The position numbers were made by a program, and so were the translations under genes. DNA of 5,389 nt from an uncultured Clostridia bacterium (lineage in GTDB: Bacteria > Bacillota > Clostridia > Oscillospirales > Acutalibacteraceae). Of this stretch, positions 1 to 5,267 are shown piece by piece (the stretch's first letter is position 1; every line of letters begins with the position of its first letter). The notes beneath the pieces are model-generated. The model did no database searches and was not told the DNA's origin. It saw only the letters and a program-made list of their open reading frames with translations. The stretch spans positions 1 through 5,389 of the forward strand of contig CAMOCU010000091.1 of NCBI GenBank assembly GCA_946610835.1. Direction: 5' to 3'.

Positions 1-133
1 TGACGGAAAAAGATCCATTCCTTCGTGCGCATCGGATTTAATCAGTGCTTCCCTACATGTTCTCTTCAAGGCATACTTGCAATCTGTTCCGTTAACCGTC
101 GGTTTCTTCAACGCTTTCAACTTCATAGCGATT
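1..133. other. left-edge region without an assignable gene
   Basis: I cannot assign a gene here. One + strand frame (codons from base 3) reads TEKDPFLRAHRI and then stops with TAA at 39-41. It could be the last residues of a gene entering from the left, which would suit the + strand terminator at 134-176, but twelve residues are too few to identify. A competing - strand frame opens with ATG at 126-124 (MKLKALKKPTVNG...) and runs off the left edge. It has no recognisable Shine-Dalgarno and would start only 7 nt beyond the terminator hairpin. Neither is reported as a gene. Confidence 0.4.
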
Positions 134-176
134 GCGCCGGCATTCATCCGCAGAAAGATGAATGCCGGCGCTTTTT
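134..176 (+). terminator. strong rho-independent terminator
   Basis: A perfect 15-bp stem is formed by 134-148 (GCGCCGGCATTCATC) and 157-171, with an 8-nt loop (149-156), followed directly by TTTTT at 172-176. The T tract lies only on the + strand side, so this terminates rightward transcription, presumably of a gene ending at or before the left edge. It also insulates that transcript from the convergent - strand regulator gene, whose stop codon is 54 bases further on. Confidence 0.9.
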
Positions 177-229
177 GTCGGATACCCTGTTGTGAATCAA
201 ACCGCACAGGCAAAGACCTGTATGCAGTA

Positions 230-469
230 TCAGCGAATCTCCTGCTCGAGCGAATGGAACACTTCTGCGTCAAAAAATTCCGCAAGCGTGATGTCGAGTC
301 CGTCACAGATTTTTTTGACGGTAGAAATCGTCACACTCTGGTTGCGCAGACTGATGATGTTGTGCAGCGTCGATTGCGTGATTCCGCAGGACGTGGCGAG
401 CTTGTTGACCGTAATCTGCTTCTGTGCGCACAAATCTAAAATACGCGTACGAATTGCCTGATTCAACAT
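230..469 (-). CDS. XRE-family (Cro/CI-type) helix-turn-helix transcriptional regulator
   Basis: This encodes a 79-residue DNA-binding protein made of little more than one Cro/CI helix-turn-helix domain. The HTH spans about residues 19-40: first helix around NKLATSCG, turn at GI, recognition helix around TQSTLHNII. It is followed by the helices typical of the family (STVKKICDGLDI, TLAEFFDAE). The opening MLNQAIRTRILDLC and the ending LEQEIR match a compact XRE type that is common in Clostridia. I chose ATG at 469-467 because a perfect GGAGGT lies 7 nt upstream; the in-frame GTG at 478 overlaps that Shine-Dalgarno. The stop is TGA. The gene is monocistronic and divergent from the aconitase operon across a 317-base spacer. 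It may regulate itself or the operon, but the sequence does not prove a target. No ligand-binding or dimerisation domain is present. Confidence 0.9.
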   Translation of the reverse strand: MLNQAIRTRILDLCAQKQITVNKLATSCGITQSTLHNIISLRNQSVTISTVKKICDGLDITLAEFFDAEVFHSLEQEIR

Positions 470-476
470 AACCGCC

Positions 477-482
477 ACCTCC
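477..482 (-). promoter_or_regulatory. ribosome binding site of the XRE regulator
   Basis: GGAGGT on the - strand, within a purine run (AGGGGGGAGGTGG), is a perfect anti-16S match and stands 7 nt before ATG 469-467. It decides the start, because the upstream in-frame GTG (478-476) overlaps it. Confidence 0.8.
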
Positions 483-493
483 CCCCTATTTGT

Positions 494-499
494 ATTTTA
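494..499 (-). promoter_or_regulatory. possible -10 element of the XRE regulator promoter
   Basis: TAAAAT on the - strand would place a transcript start near 487, just ahead of the purine-rich ribosome binding site. No good -35 hexamer is found 16-18 nt upstream, so the assignment is weak. Confidence 0.3.
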
Positions 500-533
500 C
501 CGAAATCATCTGCGAATAGTTACCTCTTTTGCG

Positions 534-562
534 TTGACAATAAGAAAGATTTATGATATTAT
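534..562 (+). promoter_or_regulatory. promoter P1 (sigma-A type) in the divergent spacer
   Basis: TTGACA at 534-539, a 17-nt spacer and TATTAT at 557-562 make a near-consensus vegetative promoter, with a predicted start around 569. It faces right but lies about 220 bases before the aconitase start, with a terminator-like hairpin between. It probably makes a short leader or small RNA, or a read-through aconitase transcript. An exact ATAA-N7-TTAT dyad (540-554) sits in its spacer. Confidence 0.7.
540..554 (+). promoter_or_regulatory. ATAA-N7-TTAT dyad resembling a CcpC operator
   Basis: ATAA at 540-543 and TTAT at 551-554 flank exactly seven bases. This is the dyad described for CcpC, the LysR-type citrate-responsive repressor of the citrate synthase and aconitase genes in Bacillus. 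It lies between the -35 and -10 of P1, where a bound protein would block polymerase. The spacer is AT-rich, so chance occurrence is quite possible, and no CcpC gene is in view. Confidence 0.3.
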
Positions 563-576
563 GATTTGGAAGTTTT

Positions 577-595
577 AATCTACAAATTATAGATT
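577..595. repeat. AT-rich inverted repeat downstream of P1
   Basis: AATCTA (577-582) and TAGATT (590-595) form a 6-bp inverted repeat around a 7-base centre. It starts about 8 bases after the predicted P1 transcription start. It could be a protein operator, or in RNA a weak hairpin followed by UUUU. Confidence 0.4.
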
Positions 596-633
596 TTTTG
601 ATTTTGTTGCATTGGCGGTCAACGCTTTTTCAA

Positions 634-668
634 AAAAGTCCGTCGGGTTGCTGACCCGGCGGGCTTTT
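634..668 (+). terminator. terminator-like hairpin between P1 and P2 (possible attenuator, bidirectional)
   Basis: Bases 634-648 (AAAAGTCCGTCGGGT) pair with 654-668 over 15 bp, with two G-T wobbles and a TGCTG loop. The + strand ends in only four Ts before GC; the - strand exit carries a six-T run (637-632), so the hairpin could act in both directions. It would end P1 transcripts before the aconitase gene. CTTTT at 625-629 can pair instead with AAAAG at 634-638, a small alternative hairpin competing for the base of this stem. Confidence 0.6.
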
Positions 669-722
669 GCTGTGAGCACGCATTCTTGTTTTCGATTTTT
701 GGATTTTTATTCTGCACATTTC

Positions 723-751
723 TTGACATTCTGCGCTGTATACAGTAAAAT
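723..751 (+). promoter_or_regulatory. promoter P2 of the aconitase-IDH operon (sigma-A type)
   Basis: A perfect TTGACA at 723-728, a 17-nt spacer and TAAAAT at 746-751 predict transcription from about 758, giving a ~30-nt leader before the aconitase ATG at 787. This makes the upstream ATG at 754 an unlikely start, since it would lie before the transcript begins. The spacer contains the perfect palindrome CTGTATACAG (736-745) abutting the -10, a natural place for a repressor. Confidence 0.8.
736..745. promoter_or_regulatory. palindrome in the P2 spacer, candidate operator
   Basis: CTGTATACAG is a perfect 10-base palindrome directly upstream of the P2 -10 hexamer. Short palindromes with a GTATAC core in this position often serve as repressor sites. 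The cognate protein is unknown; the neighbouring XRE regulator is one candidate. Confidence 0.4.
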
Positions 752-774
752 AGATGGGTGAAATTATTTGTATC

Positions 775-780
775 GGAGGA
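775..780 (+). promoter_or_regulatory. ribosome binding site of aconitase
   Basis: GGAGGA ends 6 nt before ATG 787, the expected distance. No comparable site precedes ATG 754. This fixes the aconitase start at 787. Confidence 0.85.
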
Positions 781-786
781 ATACAT

Positions 787-2718
787 ATGGGCTATACCCT
801 CGGGCAAAAGCTGATCAAAAGCCACTTGGTGAGCGGCGATATGACGCCGGGCAGCGAAGTCGCGCTGCGCATTGACCAAACGCTCACGCAGGACGCGACC
901 GGCACCATGGCGTATCTCGAATTTGAAGCCATGGGTGTGCCGCGTGTCAAGACGGAGCTTTCTGTGGCCTACATTGACCATAACACTCTGCAGACCGGCT
1001 TTGAAAATGCGGACGATCATCGCTTCATCGCCTCCTGCGCCAAAAAACATGGACTGAAATTTTCCCGTCCCGGCAACGGCATCTGCCACCAGGTACATCT
1101 GGAACGCTTTGGCGTGCCGGGCAAAACTCTGATCGGTTCCGACAGTCATACCCCCACCGGCGGCGGTATCGGCATGCTCGCCATGGGCGCGGGCGGTCTG
1201 GATGTAGCCGTAGCCATGGGCGGCGGCGCATACTACATCACCATGCCGGAAATCATTCTTGTGCGCCTGAGCGGCAAGCTGCGTCCCTATGTCGCAGCCA
1301 AGGACATCATCCTCGAGGTGCTGCGCATTCTGTCCGTCAAGGGCGGCGTGGGCAAGATTATCGAATACGGCGGCGACGGTGTGCGCAGTCTGTCCGTCCC
1401 CGAACGTGCTACCATCACCAACATGGGCGCGGAACTGGGTGCAACGACGTCTATCTTCCCTTCCGACGACGTGACCCGCGCGTTCCTGAAAGCACAGGGC
1501 AGAGAGAACGACTGGGTCGAACTGCAGCCGGATGCGGACGCGCAGTACAGCCGCGTGATCGACATCGACCTCAACGCACTCGAGCCGCTGGCAGCCATGC
1601 CGCACATGCCCGACAACGTCAAAAAAATTGCCGACATCGGCCCGATCCACATCGACCAGGTATGTATCGGCTCGTGCACCAACTCCTCGCTGTACGATAT
1701 GCTGAAAGTGGCAAAAATTCTGCGCGGCAAAAAAGTCGCGCCCAATGTCAGTCTTGCTATCGCGCCTGGCTCCATGCAGGTGCTGAACATGCTCGCGCTC
1801 AACGGGGCGCTGTCCGATATGATCTCTGCCGGTGCGCGGATCTTGGAAGCCGCCTGCGGCCCGTGCATTGGTATGGGACAATCGCCCAATTCCAAAGGCG
1901 TGTCCCTGCGCACATTCAACCGCAACTTTGAAGGCCGCAGCGGCACAGCGGATGCAGGCATTTATCTCGTCAGCCCGGAAACGGCAGCCGTATCCGCCAT
2001 CGCAGGCGTGCTGACTGACCCAACGACATGCGAAACCGATCTGACGGTCGACATGCCGGAGTCTTTCCTGATCAACGACAATCTGATCGAACTGCCCGTT
2101 CCCGCAGAAGAAATGGACAGTGTGGAAATTCAGTATGGCCCCAACATCAAGCCCTTCCCCGTAACACAGCCGCTTGCCGCCTCCATCGAAGCCAAGGCCG
2201 TGCTGAAGGTGGGCGACAACATTACAACCGATCACATTATGCCCGCCGGCGCAAAGATCCTTCCCTATCGCTCCAACATCCCCTATCTCAGCCAGTTCTG
2301 CTTCCGCCAGTGCGATCCCGACTTCGCGGAAAACTGCAAAAAAGAAGGGCAGGCCATTGTTGTCGGCGGCGCGAATTACGGTCAGGGCAGCTCCCGCGAA
2401 CATGCCGCGCTGGTACCGCTGTATTTGGGCGTCAAGGCGGTCATTGTCAAGTCCTTCGCCCGCATTCATCAGGCGAATCTTGTAAACGCCGGAATTCTGC
2501 CGATCACATTTGACGATCCCACGGATTACGACAAAATCTCCCAGGGTGATATGCTCTGCCTTGAGGGGATTCGGGAAAAACTGCTTTCCGGCAGCGCGGT
2601 CACCCTGCAAAACCGCACCACGGGCGAAAGCTATCCCGTAACCTGCAACGTTTCTGACCGGCAGCGGGACATTCTTCTTGCCGGCGGTCTGCTGAATTAC
2701 ACAAAGGAAAACGCATAA
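787..2718 (+). CDS. acn: aconitate hydratase (single-chain, Aquifex-type), 643 aa
   Basis: This enzyme isomerises citrate to isocitrate through cis-aconitate, using a [4Fe-4S] cluster in the cytoplasm. Cluster ligands are C297 (in CIGSCTNSS) and C357 and C360 (in ACGPCIG), spaced as in mitochondrial aconitase. Other recognisable active-site elements are D64-H65, H101 (GNGICHQ), D119-SHT, R379 and R384 (NRNFEGR), and in the C-terminal swivel domain S535 and R537 (GQGSSREHA), the equivalents of the catalytic serine and substrate-binding arginine. Domains 1-3 fill about residues 1-400; the swivel domain starts near 465 (DNITTDHI at 477-484). At 643 residues it is far shorter than the ~900-residue AcnA/IRP class and fits the short Aquifex-type aconitases. 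The start at 787 is supported by GGAGGA and promoter P2. It is first in the operon, 18 nt before the dehydrogenase gene. All key residues are present, so it should be active and oxygen-sensitive. Confidence 0.95.
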   Translation: MGYTLGQKLIKSHLVSGDMTPGSEVALRIDQTLTQDATGTMAYLEFEAMGVPRVKTELSVAYIDHNTLQTGFENADDHRFIASCAKKHGLKFSRPGNGICHQVHLERFGVPGKTLIGSDSHTPTGGGIGMLAMGAGGLDVAVAMGGGAYYITMPEIILVRLSGKLRPYVAAKDIILEVLRILSVKGGVGKIIEYGGDGVRSLSVPERATITNMGAELGATTSIFPSDDVTRAFLKAQGRENDWVELQPDADAQYSRVIDIDLNALEPLAAMPHMPDNVKKIADIGPIHIDQVCIGSCTNSSLYDMLKVAKILRGKKVAPNVSLAIAPGSMQVLNMLALNGALSDMISAGARILEAACGPCIGMGQSPNSKGVSLRTFNRNFEGRSGTADAGIYLVSPETAAVSAIAGVLTDPTTCETDLTVDMPESFLINDNLIELPVPAEEMDSVEIQYGPNIKPFPVTQPLAASIEAKAVLKVGDNITTDHIMPAGAKILPYRSNIPYLSQFCFRQCDPDFAENCKKEGQAIVVGGANYGQGSSREHAALVPLYLGVKAVIVKSFARIHQANLVNAGILPITFDDPTDYDKISQGDMLCLEGIREKLLSGSAVTLQNRTTGESYPVTCNVSDRQRDILLAGGLLNYTKENA

Positions 2719-2736
2719 AGAAAGGAGCTGCGCAAC

Positions 2737-3906
2737 ATGACAGAAACACAGGTTCAGGCAGCAGTAGAAAAATTTGAGGCGCTCATTCGCGAACAGAATG
2801 AACATGCAGAACGCATCGCCGGGCAAGGCGACTTTGTGGACTATTCCACGCTCAGCCCCATCGTGATCGGCGTATGCGGCGGCGACGGCATCGGCCCGAT
2901 CATCACCAAAGAATCCGCTCGCGTACTGGAATATATGCTCGCCGACGAAGTCCGGGCAGGCAAGGTTGTCTTTAAAGTGATCGACGGTCTGACGATCGAA
3001 AACCGCGTGGCTGCCGGCAAAGCGATCCCTGATGACGTTCTCGAAGAACTGAAAAGCTGCCATGTGATTTTGAAAGGCCCCACAACCACGCCGCAGGCCG
3101 GCGATCCGTGGCCGAATATCGAAAGCGCGAACGTGGCCATGCGCAAGGCGCTCGACCTGTTCTGCAACCTGCGCCCCGTCAAAGTGCCGGAGGAAGGCAT
3201 TGACTGGACATTTTTCCGCGAGAACACCGAGGGCGCCTACGCTGTCGGCTCGAAAGGCGTCAACGTGACCGACGATCTGGCCATGGATTTCGTCGTCACC
3301 ACAACCGAGGGCACGCGCCGTATTGCAAAACTTGCGTATGATTACGCGCGCAGAAACGGCAAAGAGCGCGTCTCCATCGTGACCAAGGCAAACGTCATCA
3401 AAACCACCGACGGCAAGTTCCTGCGTCTGTGCAAGGAAGTCGGTGCGGACTACCCGGAGATCATCACGGACGAGTGGTATATCGACATCATGACCGCCAA
3501 ACTCATTGACCAGAAACGCCGCAGAGATTTTAAAGTCATTGTTCTGCCGAACCTGTACGGCGACATCATCACGGACGAGGCGGCGGAATTTCAAGGCGGC
3601 GTCGGCACTGCCGGCAGCGCCAACATCGGCAAAAAATACGCCATGTTTGAAGCCATCCACGGCTCTGCGCCGCGCATGATCCGCGAGGGCAGAGGGCAGT
3701 ACGCCGATCCTTGCTCGATGCTGCGCGCCTCCGTCATGCTTCTTTCCCACATCGGGTACCAGAAACAGGCGGATCTGCTCGAAAACGCGCTGGACATCTG
3801 CATGTTCAAAGAAAAGAAGCTGCAGATCACCGGCCGCGACACGGGCTGCACCTGCGCAGAATTCGGCGATTACGTCATGCAAACGGTCAAAGGGCTGTGC
3901 GAATAA
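2737..3906 (+). CDS. icd: isocitrate dehydrogenase (isocitrate/isopropylmalate dehydrogenase family), 389 aa
   Basis: This oxidatively decarboxylates isocitrate to 2-oxoglutarate, the step after aconitase. An N-terminal extension of about 40 residues precedes the family start PIVIGVCGGDGIGP. Substrate residues match E. coli IDH: S130, N132 and R136 (SANVAMR), R146 (NLRP), R161 (FRENTEG) and Y168, plus the catalytic lysine K217. Metal-binding aspartates are D250, D276 and D280 (YGDIITD). The S-x-N-x-x-x-R pattern argues for isocitrate rather than isopropylmalate. The coenzyme loop from H308 reads HGSAPRM: R313-M314 replace the Lys-Tyr of NADP enzymes and the Asp-Ile of NAD enzymes, the loop is 3 residues longer, and D324 replaces the usual Asn, so coenzyme choice is open. 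AAAGGAG lies 9 nt before the ATG. The gene is 18 nt after aconitase with no promoter between, so the two are cotranscribed. Homoisocitrate or another 2-hydroxyacid is a less likely substrate. Confidence 0.9.
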   Translation: MTETQVQAAVEKFEALIREQNEHAERIAGQGDFVDYSTLSPIVIGVCGGDGIGPIITKESARVLEYMLADEVRAGKVVFKVIDGLTIENRVAAGKAIPDDVLEELKSCHVILKGPTTTPQAGDPWPNIESANVAMRKALDLFCNLRPVKVPEEGIDWTFFRENTEGAYAVGSKGVNVTDDLAMDFVVTTTEGTRRIAKLAYDYARRNGKERVSIVTKANVIKTTDGKFLRLCKEVGADYPEIITDEWYIDIMTAKLIDQKRRRDFKVIVLPNLYGDIITDEAAEFQGGVGTAGSANIGKKYAMFEAIHGSAPRMIREGRGQYADPCSMLRASVMLLSHIGYQKQADLLENALDICMFKEKKLQITGRDTGCTCAEFGDYVMQTVKGLCE

Positions 3907-3954
3907 TCCATTCGTTCAAACAATAAAACAATACAGAAAAGAGGAAGGCAATTC

Positions 3955-5190
3955 ATGGACCTGCAAAAAGTCATTGCCCAAAAAGACTGGGCAGCCAAGT
4001 ACATGATCAAGGAAATCACGTATATCTGCAAAAATCTCGGCAAGCGCAATCCCGGCTCTGAAGGCGAGCTGAAAGGATGCGAGCACATGGCGCGCGTCCT
4101 GCGCAAGGACTGCGGCTGCGAAAAAGTGAATATCGAATCCTTTTCTGAGCACCCCGGCGCGTTTTACGGCTGGCGTTATGTTACGCTGTCGCTTGCTCTG
4201 GCCGCCATTGTTCTTTATTTCTTCAAACCGGTCGTCTCTATTGTCCTGTTTGCTCTGGGCCTGCTGGTTGCGCTGCTGGAGTTTGGCTTTTACATCAAAG
4301 CTGTGGACTGGATGTTCCCCAAAAAGACCGGTCACTCCGTGTATGCCGTCAAAAAATGCAAAGGCGAAGTGAAACGCCGCATTATTTTTAACGGACACCC
4401 GGACGCTGCATGGGAATGGCCGGTGAACTATAAGTTTGGCGGCGCAATCTTTGAGACACACGCGCTCATCTGTGCAGCCGGCGTGATTTACTATCTTGTA
4501 TTGAGTATCATCCATCTTTCCCGCAACGGGTTCACTGCTCCCGCGCCTTCCTCTGTGTTGGGCATTCTCGGCTTCTGCGGTATGATTTTTGTCCCGTTCC
4601 TGATCGGATTATATTTCATGAACAACAGTTTCCGCGTTGTCGACGGTGCAAACGACAACCTGACGGGCTGCTACATGGGCATTGCGATCCTGAAAGCTCT
4701 GCGCGATCAAGGCATTGATCTGGAGAATACCGAAATCGGCGTGCTGCTGACCGGTTCCGAAGAAGCAGGTCTGCGCGGCGCGAAAGCGTTCTGCAAGAAC
4801 CATCCCGGGATCTTTGACGATGTTCCTACATTCATCTATGCCTACGACACGATTCACGACCCGAAGCACCTGCTTGTCAACTACCGCGATCTCAACGGCA
4901 CGGTCAAATCCGACAAGGACGCCGCAGATTTGTTTATGGAAGCGGCAAACGAGCTGAAGCTGCCCTGCCGCAAGGGTATGGTCCCGCCCATGGGCGGCGC
5001 AACCGACGCAGCCGCTTTCGCACAGGGCGGCATGCGCGCCGCAGGTATCACGGGTCTGAATCACAAACTCGAGAACTATTATCACACCCGCCGCGATACA
5101 TACGACAACATGAATTCCGAAGGCATCGCAAACTGCTTTGCCATTTCTGTCAAAGCGCTGGAAATGTTCGACAACGGCGCCAAACAGTAA
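3955..5190 (+). CDS. membrane-embedded M28-family zinc metallopeptidase, 411 aa
   Basis: This is a predicted zinc-dependent exopeptidase or amidohydrolase of the M28 family. The full ligand set is visible: H148 (NGHPD), D234 (GANDN), E269-E270 (SEEAG; catalytic base then ligand), D298 (YAYD) and H377 (YYHTRRDT). An early NPGSEGE (32-38) is typical of the family's N-terminus. Four hydrophobic segments lie at about 74-90, 92-112, 164-187 and 200-222. The first hairpin precedes H148 and the second separates H148 from D234, so the membrane part is inserted into the catalytic domain. There is no signal peptide, and the linker between the hairpins is rich in Lys/Arg (KK, KKCKGEVKRR), so the active site probably faces the cytoplasm. 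The gene starts 48 nt after icd with a GAGGAAGG Shine-Dalgarno and no visible promoter, so it is the last gene of the operon. Its substrate is unknown; M28 members include aminopeptidases, glutamate carboxypeptidases and glutaminyl cyclases. Confidence 0.85.
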   Translation: MDLQKVIAQKDWAAKYMIKEITYICKNLGKRNPGSEGELKGCEHMARVLRKDCGCEKVNIESFSEHPGAFYGWRYVTLSLALAAIVLYFFKPVVSIVLFALGLLVALLEFGFYIKAVDWMFPKKTGHSVYAVKKCKGEVKRRIIFNGHPDAAWEWPVNYKFGGAIFETHALICAAGVIYYLVLSIIHLSRNGFTAPAPSSVLGILGFCGMIFVPFLIGLYFMNNSFRVVDGANDNLTGCYMGIAILKALRDQGIDLENTEIGVLLTGSEEAGLRGAKAFCKNHPGIFDDVPTFIYAYDTIHDPKHLLVNYRDLNGTVKSDKDAADLFMEAANELKLPCRKGMVPPMGGATDAAAFAQGGMRAAGITGLNHKLENYYHTRRDTYDNMNSEGIANCFAISVKALEMFDNGAKQ

Positions 5191-5208
5191 TTTCTCTAAT
5201 AACAACTC

Positions 5209-5247
5209 AACTGCCGCAGACCATTCCGGTTTGCGGCAGTTATTTTT
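5209..5247 (+). terminator. operon terminator downstream of the M28 gene
   Basis: AACTGCCGCAGACC (5209-5222) pairs with 5228-5241 over 14 bp, with one G-T wobble and an ATTCC loop. TTATTTTT follows. It lies 19 nt after the M28 stop codon. Because the stem is nearly symmetric and the next gene converges, it may also stop the - strand transcript, although the T-rich exit is weaker on that side. Confidence 0.9.
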
Positions 5248-5267
5248 ACATTTATTGTATTCTTCGG

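Larger units (their letters stand above)
569..668 (+). ncRNA. candidate ~100-nt leader or small RNA from P1
   Basis: A transcript starting from P1 near 569 would run about 100 nt to the hairpin at 634-668. It has an AU-rich 5' hairpin (577-595), a single-stranded U-rich stretch and the 3' GC-rich hairpin. It contains no start codon with a ribosome binding site, so it looks noncoding. I recognise no known RNA family. It could be an independent small RNA or an attenuated leader of the aconitase operon. Both ends are predicted, not observed. Confidence 0.35.

Noticed and set aside
1..126. - strand frame starting with ATG at 126-124 and open to the left edge
   Set aside because: Only 42 codons are visible, there is no Shine-Dalgarno, and the start is 7 nt from a terminator hairpin. 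It cannot be told apart from chance without more sequence.
77..439. A 120-codon + strand open frame across the terminator and the XRE gene
   Set aside because: It runs through the perfect terminator hairpin and is antisense to the well-supported XRE regulator.
754..786. Upstream ATG giving aconitase 11 extra residues
   Set aside because: It lies before the predicted P2 transcription start and lacks a ribosome binding site, whereas ATG 787 has GGAGGA at ideal distance.
1287..1961. A 224-codon - strand open frame within aconitase
   Set aside because: Antisense shadow of conserved coding sequence, with no ribosome binding site or recognisable motifs.
619..3882. A 1087-codon open frame on the - strand, antisense to aconitase and isocitrate dehydrogenase
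   Set aside because: It mirrors two certain genes that share one reading frame. The sense codon use avoids TTA, CTA and TCA, which leaves the opposite frame free of stops. Its translation is rich in His, Cys, Phe and Val, shows no domain, and it has no promoter or operon context.
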